DNA of 62,837 nucleotides from Eubacteriales bacterium (GTDB lineage Bacteria > Bacillota > Clostridia > Peptostreptococcales > Anaerovoracaceae): contig JAQUYC010000009.1 in the NCBI GenBank assembly GCA_028692105.1, positions 1 through 62,837 of the forward strand, given 5' to 3'. The position numbers and the translations under genes are program-made. Shown piece by piece: positions 27,173-36,035 of the stretch (positions within the stretch are counted from its first letter, which is position 1; each line of letters begins with the position of its first letter). The notes under the pieces were generated by a model. That model was not told where the DNA came from. It worked only from the letters and a program-made list of their open reading frames with translations, and did no database searches.

Positions 27173-28633
27173 ATGATGCGATTAATGAGATTGATATTTT
27201 TGACTTTAATAGTGATATTGATGATGGGGAATGCTGCTTATGCTGACAATTCTGATATTACCTTGGAGGATATTCAGGAAGGACTCGTGTTTTGCAGGGA
27301 GTTTCCCGTATCATTGAAAGTAGATGGTGAAACAGTTGTAACTGATGTGCCGCCTGTAATTATTAAAGAGAGAACATTGATTCCGGCAAGAGCTGTATTT
27401 GAAAGCATGGGAAGTCAAGTGAAATGGAACGAGGAGGCCAGACTTGTTGAAGTGGGCCTTGGGACATCAACGGTGCAGCTTACAATTGACTCCAAAATTG
27501 CTTTTGTCAACGGTGTGCAGGTTCCTATGGAAGTACCGGCAATGATTCTTGATGACAGAACATTGATACCGGTACGTTTTGTTGCAGAGTCATTGAAATG
27601 TGCAGTAGACTGGCATGATCTCAGCAGAACGGTGATATTAGCTTCCCCGGAAATCAATGGGAATACCACAATCAGCGCCATAAGTTTTGAAGAGGATTCC
27701 GAAAGGTATAGGATAATCGTTCAGGGAGAAAATATAATTGAAGGGGTTAAATCATTTGCTTACGATAATCCATATCGATTTGGAATTGATATCAAAAGTG
27801 CGGTTTTAGCACTAAAAGAAGATCGTCTTAAAATGAATAACGACATTATAAAATCGGTCCGTTTTTCACAGTTTGAACCTAATGTTGTCAGAGTTGTCAT
27901 GGATTTGGAAGAAAAGATTGCGGGTAGAGTCAGTTATTCACCGGAAAAGGAAAGTTTATATATTGATTTTAATAAGGATCAGGCAAAGATATATGAGGAG
28001 CTTGGAGAAGTTACGCTGGATGGATTAGATGTCGTTGATTGGAGAGCAACAGAGAAACTCGTAGTCATCGACCCCGGCCATGGCGGTAAAGATACCGGAT
28101 CTCAGGCGATTCGAGACGGTGTTGAAATACTGAATGAAAAAGACATTAATCTGGATATTGCACTGAGGATGAATAGGATGCTGCAGGAAGCGGGGATCAG
28201 GACCCTAATGCTAAGAGAAGACGATAAGTCCATATCCCTCTATGAAAGACCTGCATTAGCAAATGCTGCCACAGGAGACCTTTACATAGGAGTACATAAT
28301 AATTCCTCGGAAAACCCAAATGCTAACGGAGTTGAGGTTTATTACTATTCAAAAGAGCAGGAAAGCGATTATGGGATCTACACCAAAGAATTAGCAGAAC
28401 TGGTGCAAAAAGAGATGGTAGATACACTTGGATTATTTGACAGAGGAGCCAAAAGCGACCCTGCCTATGCGGTTCTGAATAAAACGCAGATGCCGGCTAT
28501 TATTATCGAAGGAGCTTTTCTTTCAAATACAGAAAACCTTAAGCTGATGATGACAGATGAATTCCGCGAAAAATATGCGCTAACTGCTGCAAAGTCAATA
28601 ATCTGCATACTTAACAAGAGTGTGAATGATTAA
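27173..28633 (+). CDS. Cell-wall N-acetylmuramoyl-L-alanine amidase with copper-amine-oxidase-N and AMIN domains
   Basis: A secreted protein of 486 residues: signal peptide ending AYA near 24, a copper-amine-oxidase-like N domain (about 40-160, with repeated RTLIPARAVFESMG and RTLIPVRFVAESL), an AMIN domain (about 165-265), and an Amidase_3 catalytic domain (about 295-480). The zinc site is seen in VIDPGHGGKDTG, the later EKDINL glutamate, GVHNNS and the catalytic IIEGAFLSN. It should cut the amide between MurNAc and stem peptide. Divergent from the deacetylase, so the pair may act together on the wall or spore cortex. Confidence 0.92.
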   Translation: MMRLMRLIFLTLIVILMMGNAAYADNSDITLEDIQEGLVFCREFPVSLKVDGETVVTDVPPVIIKERTLIPARAVFESMGSQVKWNEEARLVEVGLGTSTVQLTIDSKIAFVNGVQVPMEVPAMILDDRTLIPVRFVAESLKCAVDWHDLSRTVILASPEINGNTTISAISFEEDSERYRIIVQGENIIEGVKSFAYDNPYRFGIDIKSAVLALKEDRLKMNNDIIKSVRFSQFEPNVVRVVMDLEEKIAGRVSYSPEKESLYIDFNKDQAKIYEELGEVTLDGLDVVDWRATEKLVVIDPGHGGKDTGSQAIRDGVEILNEKDINLDIALRMNRMLQEAGIRTLMLREDDKSISLYERPALANAATGDLYIGVHNNSSENPNANGVEVYYYSKEQESDYGIYTKELAELVQKEMVDTLGLFDRGAKSDPAYAVLNKTQMPAIIIEGAFLSNTENLKLMMTDEFREKYALTAAKSIICILNKSVND

Positions 28634-28685
28634 AAAATAAATATTGCATGAGGAAAATGCGATTAATAAAACAGAGGAGATAAAA

Positions 28686-29534
28686 ATGACAAAAAAAATG
28701 AACCTGTTTCGCGGAAGCAGTGACTATGTTGTTTCAGATGAATTGATGCATGCAGTCAATGTTGCCATTGCGCTTCAAAAACCCCTGCTGATCAAGGGCG
28801 AACCGGGAACCGGCAAGACAATGCTTGCAGAATCTATTTCTCAGGCTTTAAACAAACGCCTGATTATATGGAACATAAAATCCACAACAAAAGCACAGGA
28901 GGGACTTTATGTATATGATACGGTACAAAGGCTCTATGACAGCCAATTTGGCGAAGGTAACGTTGCTGATATAAAAAAATATATAAAGCTTGGAAGATTA
29001 GGTGAGGCTTTTACCGCTGATGAGCAAGCGGTGCTGCTTATAGATGAAATAGATAAAGCGGATCTGGAATTTCCAAATGACTTACTCTGGGAACTTGACA
29101 AGATGGAATTTTATATTAACGAAACAAAGGAAACCGTAAAAACAATTCACAGGCCTATCGTGATTATAACCTCTAATGCGGAAAAGGAACTGCCGGATGC
29201 GTTTCTTAGGAGATGCATATTTCATTATATCGAATTCCCGGATCAGGAAAAGATGGAAGAAATCGTGAAAGTACATTACGGAGACGTAGATAATAAGCTA
29301 TTAAAGCAGGCGATGGAAGCTTTTTACGGGATTAGAGGCATGAAAGAAATCCAAAAAAAGCCAAGCACTTCAGAATTGCTCGATTGGCTCCAGGCTCTCA
29401 TGCTAAGCGGCATATCTATTGACAAAATAAAGAAAGAGATCCCTTATGTAGGAGTGCTGCTGAAAAAGAACCAGGATATTGATACGATGTATGAAATCAA
29501 AGAAAAAGGTTATACCTTGAAGAGATGGATATAG
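28686..29534 (+). CDS. MoxR-type AAA+ ATPase
   Basis: A 282-residue AAA+ ATPase: Walker A GEPGTGKT near 38-45, Walker B VLLIDEIDKAD near 102-112, sensor 1 IITSNAEKELPDAFLRR near 157-173. ATG 28686 has GAGGAG 6 bases upstream; the earlier in-frame TTG has no site. It pairs with the next gene, a VWA protein, the standard MoxR-CoxE chaperone unit that inserts metal or remodels a target complex. No obvious client enzyme lies next to it. Confidence 0.9.
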   Translation: MTKKMNLFRGSSDYVVSDELMHAVNVAIALQKPLLIKGEPGTGKTMLAESISQALNKRLIIWNIKSTTKAQEGLYVYDTVQRLYDSQFGEGNVADIKKYIKLGRLGEAFTADEQAVLLIDEIDKADLEFPNDLLWELDKMEFYINETKETVKTIHRPIVIITSNAEKELPDAFLRRCIFHYIEFPDQEKMEEIVKVHYGDVDNKLLKQAMEAFYGIRGMKEIQKKPSTSELLDWLQALMLSGISIDKIKKEIPYVGVLLKKNQDIDTMYEIKEKGYTLKRWI

Positions 29535-29535
29535 T

Positions 29536-30732
29536 ATGTTTATTTCATTTTTCTATTATTTAAGGGCAAGAGGTCTAAAGGTTTCTCTTGATGAATGGCT
29601 TTCCCTTATAGAGGCATTGGATAAAGGACTTTGCAAAGCAAGCCTTTTGGAGTTTTATCACCTCTGTAGAAGTATTTTGGTCAAAAGTGAAACCGAATAT
29701 GACAAATTTGACTTAGCGTTTGCTGAATTTTTCAAAAACATCAAAACTCCCGAGGACATTCCGGATGAAATATGGGAATGGCTCAATAGCGACATAAGAA
29801 CAAGAGATATTAATGATAAAGTAATGTTTGACAGCTTTGTGCTGGAGCTGGAGGAACTTCAAAAACGCCTGCAGGAAAGAATAGCGGAGCAAAAGGAAAG
29901 GCACGATGGAGGGAATTACTGGATCGGTACCGGCGGGACTTCCACTATGGGTAACAGCGGATTTAATGAAAGAGGTATTCGTGTGGGAGGAGATGGCCGG
30001 CACAAGAATGCGGTTCAGGTAGCAGGCGAAAGAAATTTTAAGGATTTCAGACAGGATAATATATTGAATATCCGTCAATTTCAGATGGCACTTAGAAAAC
30101 TCAGACAATTTTCATCAAGACTTGATGGTGCAAAGACTGAACTGGATATCGATGCTACTATCGATGAAACCTGCGAACATGCGGGTAATCTGCATATTGT
30201 ATGGGAGAAACCGAGAAAAAATACGGTAAAGCTCTTGCTGCTCTTTGATTCGGATGGATCGATGATGCCGTACAGTACCCTGTGCAATCAGCTGTTTCAG
30301 GCAGTAAGCAAATCAAATCACTTTAAAGATTTGAAGGTTTATTATTTTCACAATTGTATATATGAACACTTGTATACCTCTCCCTATTGCATAAGAGGAG
30401 AATGGATTGATACTGAATGGGTGTTATCCAATCTCAGCAGCGAGTACAAAGTGATATTTATCGGCGATGCTGCAATGGCTCCTTCAGAGCTTATGAGCAG
30501 AGGAGGAAACTGTTATGTGGGACTGTATAACGAAATGCCGGGTATCGAATGGCTGATGCGGTTTAAGAAAAAATATCCCAAACATATTTGGCTTAATCCG
30601 ATTCCAGAAAGTGAATGGGAATACACATACGGGTATATAACAATAGAAAAAATTAAAGAGATATTTCCAATGTTCGAGCTTACAATCGACGGTCTGGAAG
30701 CAGGAATCAAAAAACTCCTTGTTTCAAGATAG
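29536..30732 (+). CDS. CoxE-like VWA-domain protein
   Basis: A 398-residue protein with a helical N-terminal half and a C-terminal von Willebrand A domain from about 228. The MIDAS motif reads FDSDGSM (DxDGS), as in CoxE, and is followed by VYYFHNCIYE. It begins one base after the stop of the MoxR gene and has no clear ribosome site, so translation is probably coupled. Likely adaptor between the ATPase and its client; the client is unknown. Confidence 0.88.
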   Translation: MFISFFYYLRARGLKVSLDEWLSLIEALDKGLCKASLLEFYHLCRSILVKSETEYDKFDLAFAEFFKNIKTPEDIPDEIWEWLNSDIRTRDINDKVMFDSFVLELEELQKRLQERIAEQKERHDGGNYWIGTGGTSTMGNSGFNERGIRVGGDGRHKNAVQVAGERNFKDFRQDNILNIRQFQMALRKLRQFSSRLDGAKTELDIDATIDETCEHAGNLHIVWEKPRKNTVKLLLLFDSDGSMMPYSTLCNQLFQAVSKSNHFKDLKVYYFHNCIYEHLYTSPYCIRGEWIDTEWVLSNLSSEYKVIFIGDAAMAPSELMSRGGNCYVGLYNEMPGIEWLMRFKKKYPKHIWLNPIPESEWEYTYGYITIEKIKEIFPMFELTIDGLEAGIKKLLVSR

Positions 30733-30743
30733 AAATATATTCT

Positions 30744-30775
30744 CGGCGGATTGCTTATGGCAAGCCGTCGTTTTT
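30744..30775 (+). terminator. Terminator after the MoxR-CoxE operon
   Basis: CGGCGG (30744-30749) pairs with CCGTCG (30765-30770) and TTGC with GCAA inside it, with one A-G mismatch, followed by TTTTT. Confidence 0.8.
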
Positions 30776-30805
30776 ACGAGATGAATGTAAGATGTGATTT
30801 CGTTG

Positions 30806-30844
30806 TGAACACCTGTTTACAATTTCCTTGAGATATGATAATAT
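30806..30844 (+). promoter_or_regulatory. lexA promoter with overlapping LexA box
   Basis: TTTACA (30816-30821), a 17-base spacer and TAATAT (30839-30844) form the promoter. TGAACACCTGTTTA (30806-30819) overlaps the -35 and matches the Gram-positive LexA operator CGAAC-N4-GTTCG at 7 of 10 positions. This suggests autoregulation of lexA. Confidence 0.6.
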
Positions 30845-30964
30845 GTTCGTAAGTATAACGAGGCGAAAATGTTCCTACCTCTTTAGATGGCGGGTACAGC
30901 TTATTTCACTAAGCAGCGAATATATGTTTAATTTGCGTGTATACGATGAAAGGAGGACTATTTG

Positions 30965-31627
30965 ATGGAACCATTAAAGGATCGCGAACGACAAATACTC
31001 AAATATATGAAGGAAGAAATCAAGAAAAAAGGATATCCGCCAACGGTAAGGGAAATGTGTACAGCCTTAGGAATCAAGTCTACTTCAACCACCCATAAGG
31101 ACCTGGAAAGCCTTGAGATGAAAGGATATATCAAAAAAGACCCTGCAAAGCCGCGTGCATTAATGATTATTGATCCGGATTCAGAAAAAATCGAAGAAAA
31201 TATGGGATCAATATATTCAGCTGATAAAAATGAGGACAGGTCAGATATAGTGGATGTTCCCGTAATCGGAAGGATCGCAGCAGGCACTCCTATTCTGGCA
31301 GCACAGAACATTGAAGATACGATACCCGTCCCAGCACGATTTCTTTCCAAGGGCAACAGCTTTATGCTTACGGTTAAGGGTGAAAGTATGGTGGAAGCAG
31401 GAATATTAGATGGGGATTACATTCTGGTTCACCAGCAGAATACAGCGAATAACGGCGATATAGTCGTTGCAATGGTCGATGGATTTGAGAGCGAAGCAAC
31501 AGTAAAGACTTATTATAGAGAAAGCGGACACATTCGGCTCCAGCCGGAAAACCAGCTCATGAGTCCCATTTTAGTGAGTGACGTTAAAATCCTCGGTCTT
31601 GTAAAAGGTGTTTTCCGATATTTTTAA
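30965..31627 (+). CDS. lexA: LexA repressor of the SOS response
   Basis: A 220-residue LexA: winged-helix DNA-binding domain (1-70, GYPPTVREMCTALGIKS), a hinge with the self-cleavage site Ala106-Gly107 in RIAAGTP, and the S24 peptidase domain with Ser141 in GESMVEAG and a lysine near 178 in EATVKTYY. The ATG follows AGGAGG by 8 bases. The 230-base upstream region holds the promoter and operator. Confidence 0.96.
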   Translation: MEPLKDRERQILKYMKEEIKKKGYPPTVREMCTALGIKSTSTTHKDLESLEMKGYIKKDPAKPRALMIIDPDSEKIEENMGSIYSADKNEDRSDIVDVPVIGRIAAGTPILAAQNIEDTIPVPARFLSKGNSFMLTVKGESMVEAGILDGDYILVHQQNTANNGDIVVAMVDGFESEATVKTYYRESGHIRLQPENQLMSPILVSDVKILGLVKGVFRYF

Positions 31628-31634
31628 TAATAAA

Positions 31635-31660
31635 AGGGCGGATAAATTTTCATCCGTCCT
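31635..31660 (-). terminator. Terminator between lexA and the aminotransferase
   Basis: AGGGCGGAT (31635-31643) pairs with ATCCGTCCT (31652-31660) with one G-T pair. The T-rich tail (CCCTTTTATTATT) lies on the minus strand, so it mainly ends the aminotransferase transcript. Confidence 0.7.
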
Positions 31661-31692
31661 TCAGCCCTATTATTTTTATTAGGAACTTAGAT

Positions 31693-33018
31693 TTATTTAA
31701 TCATATCATCTACAGAATCCAATACCTTATCCATGATATTCATAGCAGCTCTCAATTCGGTCTCAGTGATTATAAGAGGAGGACATACTAAAATCATATT
31801 CTCGTGCGAATATGTTGAAAATCCTTCGGATTTCAGCATACCTACGATTTTTGGCATCAAACCTTCAGGATCACTGTTGAACGAGACAAGAGGTTCACGG
31901 GTTTCCTTACTTTTAACAAGTTCTACGCAGCTGAACAATCCAATGTGTCTGACCTGTCCGACACTTGCATGCTTTTTCTCAAACTCATCAAGGATGTCAG
32001 CAAGAACCTTTCCCTGCCTCCTTACATTATCTTCGATGTTTTCTTCCTTGTATGCATTAAGAGTTGCAATGGCTGTGGCACATCCCATAGGGTGGGCACT
32101 GTAAGTTAGACCATTAAACATTTTCTTTTCATCAAATATCTTAGCAATCTTTTCAGTTACAATGACGCCGCCAAGAGGGATATATCCGCAGGTTGCACCT
32201 TTCGCAAATGTAACAAGATCAGGCTTAACATTAAACTGCTGGAATGCAAACGCAGTCCCCGTTCTATAGAAGCCGGCCATAACTTCGTCACAGATCATTA
32301 AGATATTGTGCTTGTCACAGAGAGCTCTTACGCCTTCATAATATCCTTTAGGAGGTATCATGATACCATTGGACCCTACTACGGTTTCAAAGAATATACC
32401 GGCGATTTGATCCGGGCCTTCATATAGGATCTGATTTTCCAATAATTCAAGATAAAAATCGGTGATGTCTTCCTCGCTATTGAATTTGCATGCCTTTGGA
32501 GCTCTGTAAGCGTAAGGCCCATCAAAATGGATGACACCGGGAACACCCGGTTCTGCTATAAATCTTCTTGGTTCTCCGGTCAGGGAGCTGGCGCCAAAGG
32601 AAGCTCCGTGATAGCTTCTGTAAGCCGCAAAAATTTTCCATTTCCCTGTATAGGCTTTTGCATATTTCATTGCATTTTCATTCGCTTCCGCACCGGCATT
32701 AACGAAGAAGACTTTTGCTCCTTCCAGACCGGACAGATCAACAATCTTCTGAGCGGCTTCAGAACGAACATCAATTGAATAGCCCGGACCAATAAACGCC
32801 ATTTCTTCAGCCTGGCGCTTAATTGCCCGGATCAGCTTCTTGTGCCCGTGACCCAAATTGGAGTTTACAAGCTGTGCTGACATATCATAATATTTCTTTC
32901 CGTCCTCATCCCAGAAATAAATACCTTCAGCTTTTGGAATTACCATAGGGTTGATTTTCTTTTGTGCACACCATGAATATAGGTTATATTTCATCCCCTG
33001 TTCTTTTATTTTTGACAT
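31693..33018 (-). CDS. Class III omega-aminotransferase (taurine/GABA/beta-alanine type)
   Basis: A 441-residue PLP enzyme of fold type I, class III. It has the substrate/PLP-facing SQL-type motif SAQLVNSNLGHGH near 50, NAGAEANENAMKYA near 108, the aspartate in MICDEVMAGFYRTG near 237 and the PLP lysine in TFAKGATCGYIPLGG near 267. AAAGGAG lies 8 bases before ATG 33018. The subfamily resembles taurine:2-oxoglutarate and related omega-amino acid aminotransferases. It follows the acylating aldehyde dehydrogenase by 28 bases, so the amine is probably converted to an aldehyde and then an acyl-CoA. Taurine, beta-alanine and GABA are all possible substrates. Confidence 0.85.
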   Translation of the reverse strand: MSKIKEQGMKYNLYSWCAQKKINPMVIPKAEGIYFWDEDGKKYYDMSAQLVNSNLGHGHKKLIRAIKRQAEEMAFIGPGYSIDVRSEAAQKIVDLSGLEGAKVFFVNAGAEANENAMKYAKAYTGKWKIFAAYRSYHGASFGASSLTGEPRRFIAEPGVPGVIHFDGPYAYRAPKACKFNSEEDITDFYLELLENQILYEGPDQIAGIFFETVVGSNGIMIPPKGYYEGVRALCDKHNILMICDEVMAGFYRTGTAFAFQQFNVKPDLVTFAKGATCGYIPLGGVIVTEKIAKIFDEKKMFNGLTYSAHPMGCATAIATLNAYKEENIEDNVRRQGKVLADILDEFEKKHASVGQVRHIGLFSCVELVKSKETREPLVSFNSDPEGLMPKIVGMLKSEGFSTYSHENMILVCPPLIITETELRAAMNIMDKVLDSVDDMIK

Positions 33019-33046
33019 CTTAATTACTCCTTTATGATAGTGTGAT

Positions 33047-34468
33047 TTACTTGAATGCCTTCCTGATTTCTTCATCAAATAAATCTTCATCCTTTGGCTG
33101 GTATGAAGGAATAGGTCTTGATACATAGGTAAAGTTCAAGAGGTCTTTCCATGTTGCGTTGTGGGAAATGCTGTTGTGTCCCCAGGTTCCGCATCCCAAT
33201 GTCATGGACATCGGCAATCCGGAGGTCCATGACCCGCTGTTTGTCAGACACTGAGGAGCATTTACCACAACCTTGCACACAGGCATCAGCTCGGCTAATT
33301 TAGTAACCCTTTCGTCGACATTTGTATGAATACCGCAGCTATGGCCTTTTCCCTGGTAATCTAAAATATTGAGAGTTTGCTGAATGGCATCATCGAAATC
33401 CTTTGCTCGCCTAAGGGCTGAAATAGGAGAGAGCTTTTCTCCTGCGAACGGGAATTCATCCGAATAACCGCCGTTTTCTTCGACCATGATCATTTTGGTT
33501 CCATCCGCAACCTTTATATTGGCAAGCTTTGCGATATCTGTTGCACTCTGTGCCACTATATGTCTGTTCAGCACATGATTTGCAGGGCTTTCAGGCCAGA
33601 TAGTCTTAAGCAGCTTTTGCTTTTCGTCAGTATTTTCCTTGATAAGATGAGCTCCTTGCTTTGCCATAGCTTGAACAAACGCATCGTATGACTCTTCAAA
33701 AACTATAATGGAATTTTCTGTTGAACAGGAAGTTGCGTTATCAAATATTTTGGATTTGATTATCAAGGAAGCAGCATCATCCATTTTTGTAGTGCCATCA
33801 ACGATGCTTACTACGTTTCCTGTCCCGACTCCGATAGCAGGGGTACCGGAAGAGTATGCCTGCCTGACCATTGGGGTCCCGCCCGTAGCAATGATGAAGT
33901 CTGCCTGTTTCATGATTTCTGCAGAGGTTTCGATACTTACATAATCAGGATGAACAGCTTGAACCAGATCTTCCGGTGCATCAAACTTTTTGAGTACTCC
34001 TCGGATCATTTCAGTTACTTCCCAGTTTGTATTTCTTGCTTTTGGGTGAGGAGCAAGTATGATTGCATTTCTGGTCTTTAGGGCCATCATTGACTTGACA
34101 ACAGGAGTTGCCTCGCCATTAGTTACAGGAATTATTGCACCAATGACTCCCATCGACTTAGCATATTTCTCCATTCCCATTTTTTCATCGACTTCAACAA
34201 GACCAACAGATTTTTGACCCTTCATCTGGTAATAAGTACCCTTTATCTTACTAAACATTTTCGCTTGTTTATCGGCTGCAATACCCATGCCAGATTCTTT
34301 AACCAGGTCTTCACTGTATTTAAGTGCAACATCAGGCTGCGTAAGAGCATATGCAACTGCTGCAGTCAGCTGATCAACCTTCTCTTGTGAAAAACCTTCG
34401 GCAACCCTCTGAGCAGCATGTCCTTTTGCTACTAATTCTTTTACATATTCTGCGTAATTGATAGACAT
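33047..34468 (-). CDS. CoA-acylating aldehyde dehydrogenase (sulfoacetaldehyde dehydrogenase SauS-like)
   Basis: A 473-residue aldehyde dehydrogenase of the EutE/AdhE acylating group. The catalytic cysteine lies in FDNATSCSTENSII near 240-253, and glycine-rich NAD-binding ATGGTPMVRQAYSSGTPAIGVG near 195-216 is written here only as a region. The closest family I recognise is SauS, which oxidises sulfoacetaldehyde to sulfoacetyl-CoA, but acylating succinate- or malonate-semialdehyde enzymes look alike. Start ATG 34468 follows GGAGG by 9 bases. With the aminotransferase it forms a two-gene operon transcribed leftward. Confidence 0.82.
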   Translation of the reverse strand: MSINYAEYVKELVAKGHAAQRVAEGFSQEKVDQLTAAVAYALTQPDVALKYSEDLVKESGMGIAADKQAKMFSKIKGTYYQMKGQKSVGLVEVDEKMGMEKYAKSMGVIGAIIPVTNGEATPVVKSMMALKTRNAIILAPHPKARNTNWEVTEMIRGVLKKFDAPEDLVQAVHPDYVSIETSAEIMKQADFIIATGGTPMVRQAYSSGTPAIGVGTGNVVSIVDGTTKMDDAASLIIKSKIFDNATSCSTENSIIVFEESYDAFVQAMAKQGAHLIKENTDEKQKLLKTIWPESPANHVLNRHIVAQSATDIAKLANIKVADGTKMIMVEENGGYSDEFPFAGEKLSPISALRRAKDFDDAIQQTLNILDYQGKGHSCGIHTNVDERVTKLAELMPVCKVVVNAPQCLTNSGSWTSGLPMSMTLGCGTWGHNSISHNATWKDLLNFTYVSRPIPSYQPKDEDLFDEEIRKAFK

Positions 34469-34516
34469 TTATACATTCCTCCTTATGAAAAAATAATAAT
34501 CGTTGTAACTATATTT

Positions 34517-34617
34517 TGCAATGAATATGCTAAAATTATGAACAATTGATAAAAATAAATATAAATAGCAGATATGCGTTGCAATTACAGAATTTAAAGA
34601 AAATAATAATTGTTCAT
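34517..34617 (-). promoter_or_regulatory. Possible control region of the aminotransferase operon
   Basis: A 10-bp inverted repeat, ATGAACAATT (34538-34547) and AATTGTTCAT (34608-34617), lies upstream of the operon. On the minus strand TAGCAT-N5-TTGCA (34532-34517) resembles a sigma-54 -24/-12 element but has A in place of the first G of the GG. No good sigma-A promoter is evident. Together they hint at activated transcription. Tentative. Confidence 0.35.
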
Positions 34618-34668
34618 TATGGACGCAACATATTTGTTAATCATATAATAAAATTTCAAGAATATTAA

Positions 34669-34697
34669 TTGACAAATACATAGTTTGATGGTATTAT
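34669..34697 (+). promoter_or_regulatory. Sigma-A promoter of infC-rpmI-rplT
   Basis: A consensus TTGACA (34669-34674), a 17-base spacer and TATTAT (34692-34697). Transcription should start near 34704. Confidence 0.9.
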
Positions 34698-34703
34698 TCA
34701 CTG

Positions 34704-34836
34704 GTAACAAAGAAGAAGTAGTCCGCTTCTCACCCTATCGACGTCAGTTGCTAAGGTTTAATATGAAAAATTCCTTTTAAATGCAGAAATGCAAAGGTTT
34801 GTTTTTTGAGAGCGGATACGAATATCCGCTTTTTTA
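34704..34836 (+). ncRNA. Ribosomal protein L20 leader
   Basis: The transcript begins with GTCCGCTTCTCACC, the conserved opening of Firmicutes L20 leaders, followed by a structured region and a strong terminator. TCCGCTTCTC (34722-34731) can pair with GAGAGCGGA, the 5' arm of the terminator, giving mutually exclusive folds. In B. subtilis L20 binds such a leader to end transcription of its own operon; the same feedback is expected here. Confidence 0.8.
34811..34836 (+). terminator. Attenuator terminator of the L20 leader
   Basis: AGCGGATA (34811-34818) and TATCCGCT (34823-34830) form a perfect 8-bp stem with a CGAA tetraloop, then TTTTTA. It lies 48 bases before infC. Confidence 0.88.
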
Positions 34837-34883
34837 TTATGTCAATATTGATTTTGACTTTTAGTATTTAGGAGGTGCGAATC

Positions 34884-35399
34884 ATTAGCAAGGAAAATCA
34901 GATCAACGAAGAAATTCGTGATAAAGAATTGAGAGTAATCGACAGTGATGGGACGCAATTAGGGATTATAAGCCTTGATGCAGCAATGAATCTGGCAAAT
35001 GAAAGAAAATTGGATCTAGTTAATATTGCTCCTACAGCAAAACCGCCTGTCTGTAAGATTCTTGATTACGGAAAGTTCAGGTATGAACTTCAAAAGAAGG
35101 ATAAAGAGGCCAAGAAAAAACAAAAGATTACTCAGATAAAAGAAATACGCTTGAGTACATTTATTGAAGAGCATGATCTGGCTGTGAAAGCCAATAATGC
35201 TGCAAAGTTCCTGAAAGAAGGTGACAAAGTAAAAGTCAGCCTGCGATTCAAAGGAAGAGAAAAGGATTATGTTAGCAAAGGCCAGGCAGTTATGAGCAAG
35301 TTTGCCGAATTTATTTCCGAATCTGGTGTGATTGAAAAGAAACCAGAGTTTGAAGGCAGAAGTTTGATTATGATTTTAGCACCAAAAACGGATAAGTAG
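34884..35399 (+). CDS. infC: Translation initiation factor IF-3
   Basis: A 171-residue IF-3 with N-domain QINEEIRDKELRVID, a lysine-rich linker near 75-90, and the C-domain containing RFKGRE. I place the start at the rare ATT 34884, 8 bases after GGAGG (34871-34875). The in-frame GTG at 34875 overlaps that Shine-Dalgarno and cannot be the start. ATT starts are a known trait of infC, used by IF-3 to limit its own synthesis in E. coli. It heads the L20-controlled operon. Confidence 0.93.
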   Translation: MSKENQINEEIRDKELRVIDSDGTQLGIISLDAAMNLANERKLDLVNIAPTAKPPVCKILDYGKFRYELQKKDKEAKKKQKITQIKEIRLSTFIEEHDLAVKANNAAKFLKEGDKVKVSLRFKGREKDYVSKGQAVMSKFAEFISESGVIEKKPEFEGRSLIMILAPKTDK

Positions 35400-35454
35400 C
35401 GAGGCGCTGATGTCCTGCGGCTCGTTTAAATGATTTGTAGGAGGATTTTTAAGA

Positions 35455-35655
35455 ATGGCAAAAACAAAGATGAAGTCTCACAGGGGAGCGAGTAAAAGAT
35501 TTAAATTGACCGGCAGCGGTAAAGTAAAGAGAAACAAGGCCTACAAGAGCCATATTCTTACAAAGAAAAGTGCGAAGAGAAAAAGAGGATTGAGAAAAGC
35601 TACATTACTCACAAGCGCTGACCACAAGAGAATCAAATCGGTTATAAACATGTAA
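35455..35655 (+). CDS. rpmI: 50S ribosomal protein L35
   Basis: A 66-residue basic protein beginning [17 protein letters not shown], the L35 signature. It sits between infC and rplT in the universal order. GTAGGAGG lies upstream. Confidence 0.97.
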   Translation: MAKTKMKSHRGASKRFKLTGSGKVKRNKAYKSHILTKKSAKRKRGLRKATLLTSADHKRIKSVINM

Positions 35656-35676
35656 GGATATAGGAGGAAAAATGAA

Positions 35677-36033
35677 ATGGCAAGAGTCAAAAAAGGATTA
35701 AATGCAAGAAAAAGGCATAAGAAAATATTAAAGTTAGCTAAGGGTTTTTACGGATTAAAGAGCAAGGTCTTTAGGGCTGCCAATCCTGCAGTAATGAGGT
35801 CGCTTCGTTCAGCATATGTCGGAAGGAAGAATAAGAAGAGAGAATACAGAAGGCTGTGGATTGCAAGGATCAATGCCGGTGCGCGCATGAACGGGATTTC
35901 ATACAGCAGAATGATGAACGGTCTGAGAGTTTCAGGCATAGAAATCAACAGAAAGATGCTATCGGAAATGGCGATTCATGATCCTGCAGGTTTTGCGCAA
36001 CTTGCTGAGACAGCAAAAAAAGCTGTAAAATAA
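35677..36033 (+). CDS. rplT: 50S ribosomal protein L20
   Basis: A 118-residue L20, with [20 protein letters not shown] at the start and the rRNA-binding [13 protein letters not shown] segment. It assembles early into 23S rRNA and should also bind the L20 leader to repress this operon. It is followed directly by the spoIIGA promoter, whose -35 lies 17 bases past the stop. Confidence 0.97.
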   Translation: MARVKKGLNARKRHKKILKLAKGFYGLKSKVFRAANPAVMRSLRSAYVGRKNKKREYRRLWIARINAGARMNGISYSRMMNGLRVSGIEINRKMLSEMAIHDPAGFAQLAETAKKAVK

Positions 36034-36035
36034 AT

